Assembly: GCA_937958885.1 (NCBI GenBank)
Contig: CALGMT010000010.1
Location: forward strand, 24,685-88,684
DNA length: 64,000 nt
Direction of reading: 5' to 3'
DNA from: an uncultured bacterium
Lineage (GTDB): Bacteria; Verrucomicrobiota; Kiritimatiellia; CAIVKH01
The notes under the pieces: generated by a model
The model's input: the letters and a program-made list of their open reading frames with translations, nothing else
Database searches by the model: none
What the model was told of the DNA's origin: nothing
Shown here: piece by piece, positions 9,192 through 19,916 of the stretch
Position numbering within the stretch: position 1 is the first letter of the stretch
Layout: each line of letters starts with the position of its first letter
Made by a program: the position numbers and the translations under genes

Positions 9192-10760
9192 ATGAAGATT
9201 GTCACCGCTGCCGTGATGCGCGAGCTGGACCGCCGCGCGATCGAAGAATTCAACATCAAGGGCGTCGCGCTGATGGATCGCGCCGGAAATGGCGTCGCGC
9301 ACGCCGTGCGCCGACTCGCCGATGTCTCCGGCTTCAATCACGCCTTCGTCCACCTCATCGCCGGACGCGGCAATAACGGCGGCGACGCTTTCGTCGCCGC
9401 TCGCTATCTCAAGGAACTCGGATTTGGCGTCGAAATCTGGCTCGCCGGCGCCATCGCGCAAGTCACCGGCGACGCCGCGTTCTACTTGAGCAAGTGCAAG
9501 ACCGCCAAGATCCGCGTCGAGGAGCTGCCGACGATGGAGGACTGGCAAGACGCCATCCGCCATCCGCTCGCCGCGGAGATCGTGGTCGATGGCGTGCTCG
9601 GCACCGGCATCACCGGCCCCGCTCGCGGCCCCGTCGCCGGCGCGATCCAATACATCCGCGCGCAGGCCAACGAGGCGCTCATCGTTTCCATCGACATCCC
9701 CTCCGGCCTCAATGCCGACACGGGTGTGCCCGAAGGCGATGCCGTCGCCGCCGATGTCACGGTCACCATGGGCCTCCCCAAGCGCGGACTCGTCGCGCCC
9801 GCCGCCATTGACCATGTCGGTGCGATCGAGGTCGTGGATATTGGCCTCCCCGCCGAAGTCGTCGCCGACGCGGATGCCGACGACATGGAGATGATTTATC
9901 TGCCCGACCTGCAAGCGCTCTTTCCGCGCCGGCCCCGCAACACCCACAAAGGCGACTACGGCCACCTCGTGATTGTCGGCGGCGGCGCATCCTTCACCGG
10001 CGCCGTTACCCTCGCCGCGCGCGCCGCCGCGCGGTCCGGCGTCGGCCTCGTCACGGCCGTCGTCCCACAGTCGCTGCGCCCGATTGTCGCCACCGCCGTC
10101 CCCGAGGCCATGGTTGCCGCCGCGCCCGAATCCGCGGGCGGCGCGCTCGCGGAAAACGCCATCGAAGCCGTGCGCCCGTTTCTCGTTGAAGGACGCGCGG
10201 TCGTACTCGGCCCCGGCCTTACACGCGGCCCGGCCGCGCGCGCCCTGGTGGAAGCGTTGATTCGCGAAACGCCGGGCCCGCTGTTGGTTGATGCCGACGC
10301 GCTCGCCTTGATGGCGGGCGAGCCTGAGCAATTCAAGCGGGCTGCGCGTCCGGTCGTGCTGACCCCGCACCCCGGCGAAGCCGCCCTGTTGCTCGGCGTC
10401 ACTGCCGCCGACGTGCAGGCCGACCGCGTGGCCGCCGCGCGTGCGCTTGCGGACCGCAGCGGCGCGGTCGTCGTATTGAAGGGCGCGGGCACCCTCGTCG
10501 CGCAGCGCGGCCGCGCCCTGCACGTGAACGTGACGGGGAACCCCGGCATGGCGAAGGGCGGCGCGGGCGACGTACTGAGCGGGTTGCTGGGCGGCCTGCT
10601 CGCGCAGGGCTACGACCCCTTCGCCGCCGCTTGCGCCGCCGTATATGTGCACGGCCGCGCCGGCGATCTATCCGCGTGGCGGCGCTGCCAGGTCAGCCTG
10701 ACCGCCGGCGACTTGATCGAAGAACTTCCCTACGCCTTCCGCGACCTCTCGTTGCGCTGA
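9192..10760 (+). CDS. nnr: Bifunctional NAD(P)H-hydrate epimerase / ADP-dependent NAD(P)H-hydrate dehydratase
   Basis: AGRGNNGGDAFVAARYL (YjeF_N), GNPGMAKGGAGDVLSG (YjeF_C). Confidence 0.95.
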   Translation: MKIVTAAVMRELDRRAIEEFNIKGVALMDRAGNGVAHAVRRLADVSGFNHAFVHLIAGRGNNGGDAFVAARYLKELGFGVEIWLAGAIAQVTGDAAFYLSKCKTAKIRVEELPTMEDWQDAIRHPLAAEIVVDGVLGTGITGPARGPVAGAIQYIRAQANEALIVSIDIPSGLNADTGVPEGDAVAADVTVTMGLPKRGLVAPAAIDHVGAIEVVDIGLPAEVVADADADDMEMIYLPDLQALFPRRPRNTHKGDYGHLVIVGGGASFTGAVTLAARAAARSGVGLVTAVVPQSLRPIVATAVPEAMVAAAPESAGGALAENAIEAVRPFLVEGRAVVLGPGLTRGPAARALVEALIRETPGPLLVDADALALMAGEPEQFKRAARPVVLTPHPGEAALLLGVTAADVQADRVAAARALADRSGAVVVLKGAGTLVAQRGRALHVNVTGNPGMAKGGAGDVLSGLLGGLLAQGYDPFAAACAAVYVHGRAGDLSAWRRCQVSLTAGDLIEELPYAFRDLSLR

Positions 10761-10836
10761 CGCGCGGCGGAAAAAACTCCAATCCCGCGCCCCGCCCGTT
10801 CCCGCGGGTCAGCATCGGGCGCGCCAATGATGGGCT

Positions 10837-11020
10837 GTTGCCCAAACGGGTTATTGATTCACGATCTTTTGATTCGTTCAGAAAACAGCGGTTCGGGTCC
10901 GGGCAAAATACCCACCCCGCTTCGCGAACCCCTCCACAGAAGGAGCCGATTAGACTTGAGCGCAAAACTAGTCCCCTCCTCCGGAGGGGTGCCCGAAGGC
11001 CGAGGTGGGTTTTTGTGGGA
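10837..11020. mobile_element. Probable truncated MITE-like intergenic element (copy 1)
   Basis: Starts GTTGCCCAAAC; shares CAGAAA..GGTTCGGGTCCGG and GGAGGGGTGCCCGAAGG-CG-GGTGGGT with 23651-23853. Confidence 0.5.
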
Positions 11021-11113
11021 CGGAAAACGGAAGACGGAACGCGGGCAGCACCGTGAAACGGGGCGCCTTTCTGAAAATCTCGCGCGCTAAAGTCGTCTCG
11101 ATTTTGCAATCGG

Positions 11114-12892
11114 TCACGCATCATGGATCAGCTTTTCCACACTGTCTTCGAGTCCGCCGGCGCGATTGCGTGCAAGCCATTGGGAGCGGAACTCGGCGAT
11201 GAGTGAAGCCCGATCGTAAGGTTCGCCGAGTCCGCGGGCGAGACCGTACTCGACCAGGTGCGCGGCCGTGCGGAACTCTTCCATTAGCAAGGCCGCGTCT
11301 TCGCGCGCGCTGCGCGCACTGGGCAATCGAGCCATCACCTCGCGAAGACGCGCTCGCGCAGCGCGCAGACTTTCTTCGGGTATTGCGGATTTAAGGTTTT
11401 CGATATCGCGCTGAGAAATGAGTCGGAAAAGCGCAGATGCGTTGTGAAGCGTGTGGCCTGTTTCTCGGTACACCAAGCCAAGATCGTGGGCGAGCTGACC
11501 AAGCGTGCGCGAATCGTCGCGGAATACATGTCCATCACATTGCGCCGCCAAATCGGCCCTCCGATTGGATTCCAAACACCACGCGCGCGCCGCGCCGGCG
11601 GCCAGCGGCAGCAGGTCGACGGCGTACGGTTGCCAGTGACCGTGATCGCCCCAGGAGGTGATCAGCATGCCCGACGCGCCGTTCGCGAGCCCGTTTTCCG
11701 CGGCATTCTCCAGATTGGCCAGCGCGTTGTCTGTCCGTCCAAGCACACTGTTCCACGTTGATGTGCCGGGGCATACGAAAAAGGGGAGGCCCGCGTCGGC
11801 GAATTGAGGACACTGCGCGGCGAAGGGATGGTTTGCCTCGTAGCCCCACACGAGGGGAACGACATCGCGCGGCAGTTCGCCGATCAGCTCGGGATGATTC
11901 AAAATAATGTCGCCCCAGAAATGCATCGTGCGCCCGTGTTGCGAAACCGCGCGATGGATCTTCAAAAGAAAATCGAGGTACACCCGGCCCTTGCCGTCGC
12001 GTTCGCACGCCTCGCGCGAGCGGCCCTGGCCCAGATCGAATGTCTCGTCGCAACCGACATTCACATTCCGGCTCGCGAAATTGGGGAGCAGCTCGGCGAG
12101 CAACTCTTCCACGAGCGCGATGCTGCGCGGGTCGAGCGGGTTCAGGCTGAACGGCTGGTCGCGCCATTCGCCCCACGGGGTCATGAATCCGTCCGGACAC
12201 TCGGCCAGCGCGCGGTAGGGCTCGTGCTTGAGCCAGCGGTGCAGGTGGCCGAAGCAATTCTGGTTGGGGACCAGTTCGATGTGGCGCGCGGCGCAGAAGG
12301 CGTCGAGTTCGCGCATTTCGTCCGCCGTCATCGGGTCGGCGTGTTCCCAGACCGCGCGGTGGTTGCGATAGGCGAAGGTGTGCTCGGTGTAGAGTTCGAG
12401 GCGATTGATCTTCCACTCGCTGAGTTCATCGACGAGGCGGAACAGCGTGTCCATGGTGGGGACTTTGTCTCGGCTGATGTCGAGCATCACGCCGCGAACG
12501 GGGAAATCCGGCGCGTCTTCGATGCGGCACGCGGGCAGGGCGTCGCGGAATTGGCGGACGAGTTGCCGCAGGGTGAGCGCGGCGTAATGCAGGCCGGCCT
12601 GCGCGCCGCCCGTGAGCGCGATGTGGCGCGGGGTGATGTGGAGGATATAGCCCTGCGCGGGCAGGTCGGGATCGAGCTGGAGCAAGATGGTCGCCGCGCG
12701 GCCTTTGTCCGTGTCGTCGAGCAGTTCCGCCTCCACCCGCAATTCGTGGCGCAAGTCCTGTCGGATTCGGTGCGCAGTCGCGGCGCACGCGCCGCTTGCG
12801 TCGTGAATAGCGCAGTGCCGGTCGCGCAGCGCGATGGCGCCTTGTTCGAGCGCGAGGCGTCGCGGGGCGGGCAGCAGGATGGGAAGCGTCAT
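11114..12892 (-). CDS. Glycoside hydrolase family 20 beta-N-acetylhexosaminidase-like protein
   Basis: DFPVRGVMLDISRDKVPTMDTLFRLVDELSEWKINRLELYTEHTF; ORF-track start is upstream, likely start ATG at 12892. Confidence 0.85.
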   Translation of the reverse strand: MTLPILLPAPRRLALEQGAIALRDRHCAIHDASGACAATAHRIRQDLRHELRVEAELLDDTDKGRAATILLQLDPDLPAQGYILHITPRHIALTGGAQAGLHYAALTLRQLVRQFRDALPACRIEDAPDFPVRGVMLDISRDKVPTMDTLFRLVDELSEWKINRLELYTEHTFAYRNHRAVWEHADPMTADEMRELDAFCAARHIELVPNQNCFGHLHRWLKHEPYRALAECPDGFMTPWGEWRDQPFSLNPLDPRSIALVEELLAELLPNFASRNVNVGCDETFDLGQGRSREACERDGKGRVYLDFLLKIHRAVSQHGRTMHFWGDIILNHPELIGELPRDVVPLVWGYEANHPFAAQCPQFADAGLPFFVCPGTSTWNSVLGRTDNALANLENAAENGLANGASGMLITSWGDHGHWQPYAVDLLPLAAGAARAWCLESNRRADLAAQCDGHVFRDDSRTLGQLAHDLGLVYRETGHTLHNASALFRLISQRDIENLKSAIPEESLRAARARLREVMARLPSARSAREDAALLMEEFRTAAHLVEYGLARGLGEPYDRASLIAEFRSQWLARNRAGGLEDSVEKLIHDA

Positions 12893-13042
12893 GGCGGCAT
12901 GAAATCTCGATTGCGGCGCGCTCGCAATACGGAATCGTTGATTCGCGGATGGATATTTTGCTCCGCGGCACAATAGCGCGACGGCTTCGCGCGTTCTTCT
13001 AACAGTGCGCGGCTCGGAAGGCGGCGCGATGGAGAAACGATC

Positions 13043-13591
13043 ATGAACAGGCGGAATAAAGCAGCAGTGACGATGGGTGTGCTTGCGCTGACGGCGCTGT
13101 CGCTGACGGCGTGGGCGAAGCCGGGCGGACGCCCGGCGGGCGAGGCGCCCGGTCCCTTCGGGGGGGGCGGACCCGGTCTCGGGCGCATGCTCGAGAACGA
13201 ACAGGCGATCCAGCGGCTCGGGTTGAGCGCAGACCAAGTGTCCGCGCTTCAGGCGCGGCTCGCGGATGCGGAGAAAACCCTCATCAAGCTTCGCGCGGAG
13301 GTCCAGCTCGCGGAAGCCGAAGTACGAAACTTGATGCGGAAAGACGTCGTCGACCGCGCGGCGGTAATGAAGGCGGTTGACGCCGCCGGCGCGGCGCATC
13401 TGGCGCTGCGGAAGGCGATGATCGAAGAGCGCCTGGCGTTCCGCGAAATTGCGGGTCCCGACGCCGCGAAAAAGGCGCGCCAACATTTCGCGCAGCACCG
13501 ACGGGATGGCGGCGCGAAGTACGGCCCCGGCGGACGCGGCGAGCGTTTCGAGCGACGCGGTCCTCCGCCGTTCGAACCGGACGCGGAATAA
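13043..13591 (+). CDS. Secreted Spy/CpxP-like periplasmic protein
   Basis: Signal peptide MNRRNKAAVTMGVLALTALSLTAWA; Gly/Pro linker, LGLSADQVSALQARLADAE helices. Confidence 0.6.
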   Translation: MNRRNKAAVTMGVLALTALSLTAWAKPGGRPAGEAPGPFGGGGPGLGRMLENEQAIQRLGLSADQVSALQARLADAEKTLIKLRAEVQLAEAEVRNLMRKDVVDRAAVMKAVDAAGAAHLALRKAMIEERLAFREIAGPDAAKKARQHFAQHRRDGGAKYGPGGRGERFERRGPPPFEPDAE

Positions 13592-13633
13592 GGCCCTGCC
13601 CGGCGGAGCTTGATTCGGGGCGGGGCGGGCCGA

Positions 13634-15460
<1,827 letters not shown>

Positions 15461-15522
15461 GCGCGGAAGCGTAGGAAATCTTTCGTCGCGTGCAAGCATG
15501 CGATCGGCGCGTGCCGGCGCAA

Positions 15523-16575
15523 TCACTCTTCGCTTTTCAGCATCTGCCGCAGCTTCTTCAGGGCGGCATCCTGGATTTGCTTGATTCGCGCGCGGGTCAG
15601 GGACAGCAGGCGTCCGGTTTCCTCGAGCGTCCGGCCCTCGATGAAGCGCAATTTCATGATATACCGCGCGCGCTCGGGCAGTTTCTCCATCGCCTTCCAG
15701 ACCTCGGCCACTTCCGCGCCCTGCGAGGCGGCGCGCGCGAGCGGGTCTTCCACCACCTCGTACAGACTGCCGCCGTCCTCATTGAAGAGCGCGTCGAGCG
15801 AAACCGGTGGCGCGGGCATGCGCTCCCACTGGTGCACGAAGCTGCGCACCTTCGCGATGCGATCGACGGGCAGGTCCGCGATCTTCGCGACAACTTCGTC
15901 GGACGGGTCCTCGCCGTAGTCGCGTTTCCATGTGTCGACGATGCTCTTGACCAGTTGCATTTCGCGGCTCGGGCGGATGCCGAAACTGCCCGCGCGAACG
16001 TGGTCGCGGAAGAAGTTGCGGAGCCGGTTCTGGATGGCCTTCTGCGAGTAGGAATAAAACGGCGTGCCGCGGGTGTAGTCGAACTTGCGCACCGCGTTGG
16101 CGAGGGCCTTCGAAGCCTCTTGAAGAAAATCTGCGATCCAGACCGGGCCGATCCAGAAATAGGGTTTGATGCAGTTGACGATCAGCCGGCGGTTCGCGAT
16201 GAACAGCTCTTCCTCCGCCGCCTCGATACGGGAGACGAGACGGCGCGCCTCAACCAGCGCCGCGCGTGCGGCCTCCGGCGATTTGAAGCGTTTGCGGCTC
16301 AGCGCGCGGATTTTCGTGCAGCACCAATGGATTTCTGTGAAGAGATCCAGCGTCAACTCCGGCCCCAGCAGCTCGACCGTGCCGCGCTCGATCAAGAAGC
16401 GACCGACCGCCTGCATCGACGAGTCCGGTTCGACATAGGTGCGGGTTTGCCGCACGCGCGGCGGATCGAAGTCCGCGCGGTGAAATTCCGGGAGATCGAT
16501 TGCGGGAAACGGCAGGCTCTCTGCGAGCGCGCGCAGTTCGGCTTGTATCTCGGTCGTCTGTTTGGTGGCCGCCAC
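15523..16575 (-). CDS. Divergent sigma-70 family RNA polymerase sigma factor
   Basis: Region 2-like VRKFDYTRGTPFYSYSQKAIQNRLRNFF; region 4-like LPERARYIMKLRFIEGRTLEETGRLLSLTRARIKQIQDAALKKLR. Confidence 0.85.
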   Translation of the reverse strand: MAATKQTTEIQAELRALAESLPFPAIDLPEFHRADFDPPRVRQTRTYVEPDSSMQAVGRFLIERGTVELLGPELTLDLFTEIHWCCTKIRALSRKRFKSPEAARAALVEARRLVSRIEAAEEELFIANRRLIVNCIKPYFWIGPVWIADFLQEASKALANAVRKFDYTRGTPFYSYSQKAIQNRLRNFFRDHVRAGSFGIRPSREMQLVKSIVDTWKRDYGEDPSDEVVAKIADLPVDRIAKVRSFVHQWERMPAPPVSLDALFNEDGGSLYEVVEDPLARAASQGAEVAEVWKAMEKLPERARYIMKLRFIEGRTLEETGRLLSLTRARIKQIQDAALKKLRQMLKSEE

Positions 16576-16620
16576 GGGGTGTGTTTCCGTTTGCTCCGCC
16601 GAACGAGAGGCAGGACCTTC

Positions 16621-17316
16621 TTATTCGGGCGGGAATTCCGGCATGGGCGGATCGCCTGCCGCGAAGCGCACGCGAAGGTCCATCTGCTGCGCGCGCGCGA
16701 ATGCACGCGGATCGTTCGATACATCGAAGATCCAGCGGGCGACGCGCGCGTCCTGCTCGTCGGCGTTCGATTCGAGGATATCCGTTGGCGTTTCCACGCG
16801 CAATTCCGCGCGGAAGCCGGCCATCATCTCGCGCATCAACTCGGCCATCTCCGTCATCATCGGATCGGACGGCGGCGCAATTTGCGCGAACTCCATCGCG
16901 CCCCCGTCCACGCGCTTCACGCGCAACTGGCGGTCGGACAGAAATTCCGTCTGCGTCAATGCGCCGAGCGACGCGAAACGCATCTTAAGCCGCACCGTGC
17001 GCTTGCCCTCGGCCTCCCACGAGGCCGCCTCTTCGAGTGTGACGCCGAGCGGCTCGTATTCCTTGAAATCCTCGCGGATCTGCGCCTCGTCGAATGCGAG
17101 CGGCGTCGGAACCTCCTCGCCGATCGCCTCCGCCTCCGCGCGCGCGTGCGCCTCAACTTCTGCCAGCATCTCGGTGGTCATCGCATACTGCACGCTCAAG
17201 GTGCCGCCGCCGTTCTGATCGAGCGTCAGCGTTTGTTCAATCTGGACGCACGCGGACAACAGGAGGCATGCGATGAGCGGCAGCGGAAGAAAGCGGAACG
17301 CGCGATGAAACACCAT
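16621..17316 (-). CDS. LppM-like lipoprotein
   Basis: LPLIACLLLSACVQIEQTLTLDQNGGGTLSVQY: lipobox LLSAC and the VQIEQTLTL pattern. Confidence 0.55.
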   Translation of the reverse strand: MVFHRAFRFLPLPLIACLLLSACVQIEQTLTLDQNGGGTLSVQYAMTTEMLAEVEAHARAEAEAIGEEVPTPLAFDEAQIREDFKEYEPLGVTLEEAASWEAEGKRTVRLKMRFASLGALTQTEFLSDRQLRVKRVDGGAMEFAQIAPPSDPMMTEMAELMREMMAGFRAELRVETPTDILESNADEQDARVARWIFDVSNDPRAFARAQQMDLRVRFAAGDPPMPEFPPE

Positions 17317-17367
17317 GCCTGAACCATCGCACGCCCCCACATGCCGATTCAAGCCGGAATCCGAGCG

Positions 17368-18363
17368 TTATTGGTTCAACAGGCGCGCTGCGCCGGGGGC
17401 GGCGTAGGTGAAAATCAGATCCGCGCCGGCGCGTCGGATCCCGAGCAGCGATTCGAGCAGGCAGGCGTCCTCCGGGATCCACCCGCGCGCGCCAGCGGCT
17501 TTGAGCATCGCATATTCGCCGCTCACTTGATACGCGGCGACCGGCACAGAGACCGCCTCGCGCACCGCGCGCACGATATCGAGATAAGGACCCGCCGGCT
17601 TCACCATCACGATGTCCGCGCCCTCGGCCACGTCGAGTGCGACCTCGCGCAGCGCCTCGCGCGCGTTGGCCGGATCCATTTGATATGTTTTTTTGTCGCC
17701 GTGTTTCGGCGCGGAGTCCAGCGCGTCGCGAAACGGGCCGTAGAAGGAAGAACAGTATTTTGCCGCGTAGGAGAGAATGCCGGTTCCGGTATAGCCGGCG
17801 GCATCGAGCGCGGAGCGGATGTGGCCGACGCGGCCGTCCATCATATCGCTGGGCGCGACGATATCCGCGCCTGCGCGCGCTTGGGCGACGGCCATTTCCG
17901 CGAGAATGCCGAGCGTGGTGTCGTTGTCGATGCGGCCCCGGTCGTCCACATAGCCGTCGTGACCTTCGCTGGAGTAGGGGTCCATCGCGACATCGGTGAT
18001 CACGCAGAGTTCCGGCAGCGCCTGCTTAAGCGCGCGAACCGTTTGTTGGAGCAGGCCGTTCGGATTCACGGACTCTGTCGCGAGCGGGTCTTTCAAGCGG
18101 TCTGGGATCGCGGGGAAAAGAGCGACTGCCGGGATACCGAGTTTGAAAGCGGCGCGCGCCTCTTTGACGATGAGGTCGCGGCTGAACCGGAAGCAGCCCG
18201 GCATTGACCGGATAGGTATGCGCCTGTTTTTCCCCTCGCACACAAACAGCGGCCACACGAGGTGATCCGGCGTCAGGGTGGTTTCGCGCGCCATTCGTCG
18301 GATGGAATCCGACGCCCGGTTCCTTCGTGGGCGAACGGGCAGATGGAGGTATGAGTCTGACAT
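17368..18363 (-). CDS. hemB: Delta-aminolevulinic acid dehydratase (porphobilinogen synthase)
   Basis: VAPSDMMDGRVGHIRSALD, YAAKYCSSFYGPFRDA, MVKPAGPYLDI, VSGEYAML motifs. Confidence 0.97.
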   Translation of the reverse strand: MSDSYLHLPVRPRRNRASDSIRRMARETTLTPDHLVWPLFVCEGKNRRIPIRSMPGCFRFSRDLIVKEARAAFKLGIPAVALFPAIPDRLKDPLATESVNPNGLLQQTVRALKQALPELCVITDVAMDPYSSEGHDGYVDDRGRIDNDTTLGILAEMAVAQARAGADIVAPSDMMDGRVGHIRSALDAAGYTGTGILSYAAKYCSSFYGPFRDALDSAPKHGDKKTYQMDPANAREALREVALDVAEGADIVMVKPAGPYLDIVRAVREAVSVPVAAYQVSGEYAMLKAAGARGWIPEDACLLESLLGIRRAGADLIFTYAAPGAARLLNQ

Positions 18364-18406
18364 GAACGAATACTAGCAGCAGGGTTGGCGTCCTGCATGC
18401 CGATAA

Positions 18407-18525
18407 TTGTGATGGGATTTAATGGGTCGTCGAGGAGACCCCTATTTGTGATAGGATTTAATTGGGTCGTCGAGTAGACCCCTGTTTGTGATAGGCTGTA
18501 ACTGGGTCGTCGAGTAGACCCCGGC
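18407..18525. repeat. Three tandem ~40 bp direct repeats, each with an internal GGGTC/GACCC dyad
   Basis: Units TTGTGATrGGmTkTAA(y)TGGGTCGTCGAGkAGACCCC at 18407, 18446 and 18486; upstream of hemB. Confidence 0.9.
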
Positions 18526-18610
18526 GGGCTTGTCTCGCCGGTGAAGGAGTTTGGAGGCTAACCGCGCGTCACCGAATAACCTGTCTGCATATAACGCCGC
18601 GCGCGCGTCC

Positions 18611-18643
18611 TTGACAAAAGCGCTGAAAACGGGACAGATTATT
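18611..18643 (+). promoter_or_regulatory. Putative sigma-70 promoter for tRNA-Val
   Basis: TTGACA at 18611-18616 followed about 17-20 nt later by AT-rich ACAGATTAT. Confidence 0.4.
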
Positions 18644-18652
18644 TCTTTCGAC

Positions 18653-18729
18653 GGGCGATTAGCTCAGTTGGTCAGAGCGCGTGCCTCACATGCACGAGGT
18701 CACTGGTTCGAGCCCAGTATCGCCCACCA
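18653..18729 (+). tRNA. tRNA-Val(CAC), CCA encoded
   Basis: GGGCGAT acceptor pairs with ATCGCCC; D-loop AGCTCAGTTGGTCAGAGC; anticodon loop CTCACAT; GGTTCGAGC T-loop; terminal ACCA. Confidence 0.97.
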
Positions 18730-18770
18730 CCCAAGACGTTTCGGATGTCCCGCGACGATGAGCCACGAGG

Positions 18771-18800
18771 AAAAGGTGTCAGTCCGTACATTTGTACAAT
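18771..18800. repeat. REP-like left end of RAYT-1 locus
   Basis: AAAAGGTGTCAGTCCGTACATTTGTACAAT, inverted relative to 19838-19866. Confidence 0.8.
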
Positions 18801-19795
18801 CTTGCGCGCAGGCGCCTGCGAGTCGCGTCGCTCGCCTGTCGAAAGGCCCGAACGGCACGACTGACATTGACTCGATTGCCCATCTCCAGTCGCTCGCAAA
18901 TCCAGCGATCCGGTATCACCGTGCGGCTTTTCACCCACCAGGCGATCGCCTGTTTTAACGGATCATTCTGCCGAAGAGCATAAACGCTGTTGACCGTTAC
19001 GTTTAGGGTCTCACAGGCCCGCTGAAGGGCTTCCTCCGCCGCGCGCTCGTCATGGCGCCGCAACCCTTCCGCGCGATACGAATCGCGGCGACGCCCGCGC
19101 ACAGCCAGATCGATTCGCTCCTGAAGTTGTTCACCAAACGCCTCGTCACCGATATACCACCCTCGCCGAACGGACCGCCACTCCTCCTCGTCCGCGTCCG
19201 TCAACTGCCCACCTGCAACCTCCGCGGCCCGCCTCTCCAGATATGCGCGATAACGCGCCCGCGCGGACACCCCCTCGTCCGCAAGTTCCAACGCCGCAAA
19301 AACGCGCTTGCGAACAAGCCAAACCGGCAACTTCCGGCCGCACACAAAAGGCACAAAGCTGCTCCATGGGTAATCTGCAAGACGCCTGCGATCACCCGCC
19401 CAAAGCCCGGCGCGCGCAGGATTCAAATGGATATAGTCGCTCACAACCCGGAAATATTCATGATCGTCAGTCGAGACCGGAATGGCTTTATATCGACCCT
19501 GAAACAAATGCCCCTTTAGGCGGTGACGCGCGTTAAACCGCTGCGTATAGGTCCCTTGAAACCACTTCATTCCGGCCACCAAGTTCGGTTCGGTCGTTTC
19601 CAGCAAGAGGTGGTAGTGATTCGGCATCAACACATATGAATGCACCAAAAATCCCGTCCTCTCGCACACCTCGCCGAGCGTTTGCAGCATGAGCCGCCGG
19701 TCCTCATCGCTGCGGAAGATAACCTCCTGCCGGTCGCCACGACACATGACGTGGTACACCGCGCCTGCATACTCGACTCGCACACTTCTCGGCAT
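18779..19795 (-). mobile_element. REP-associated tyrosine transposase (RAYT, Y1_Tnp/IS200-like) with C-terminal HTH
   Basis: YHVMCRGDRQEVIF, HSYVLMPNHYHLLLET, HLFQGRYKAI, YIHLNPARAGL. Confidence 0.93.
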
Positions 19796-19837
19796 CTGTT
19801 CATACTATCATATCGACATGACGTATCCAGTCGAGAA

Positions 19838-19906
19838 TGTACATATGTACGGACTGACCCCTTTTGTTCCTTTTGCACTGACCTCTTTTGCCTGACCCCT
19901 TTTGTT
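19838..19906. repeat. REP-like right end of RAYT-1 locus plus extra CTGACCyCTTTTG units
   Basis: ATGTACATATGTACGGACTGACCCCTTTTG TTCCTTTTGCACTGACCTCTTTTGCCTGACCCCTTTTG. Confidence 0.85.
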
Positions 19907-19916
19907 GGGGCGCTTC

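Noticed and set aside
18407-18525. Possible CRISPR array
   Set aside because: Three contiguous repeats without unique spacers and no cas genes; interpreted as tandem direct repeats.
18653-19795. tRNA-integrated prophage or integrative element
   Set aside because: No integrase or attL/attR duplication of the tRNA 3' end visible; the neighbour is a REP-type Y1 transposase.
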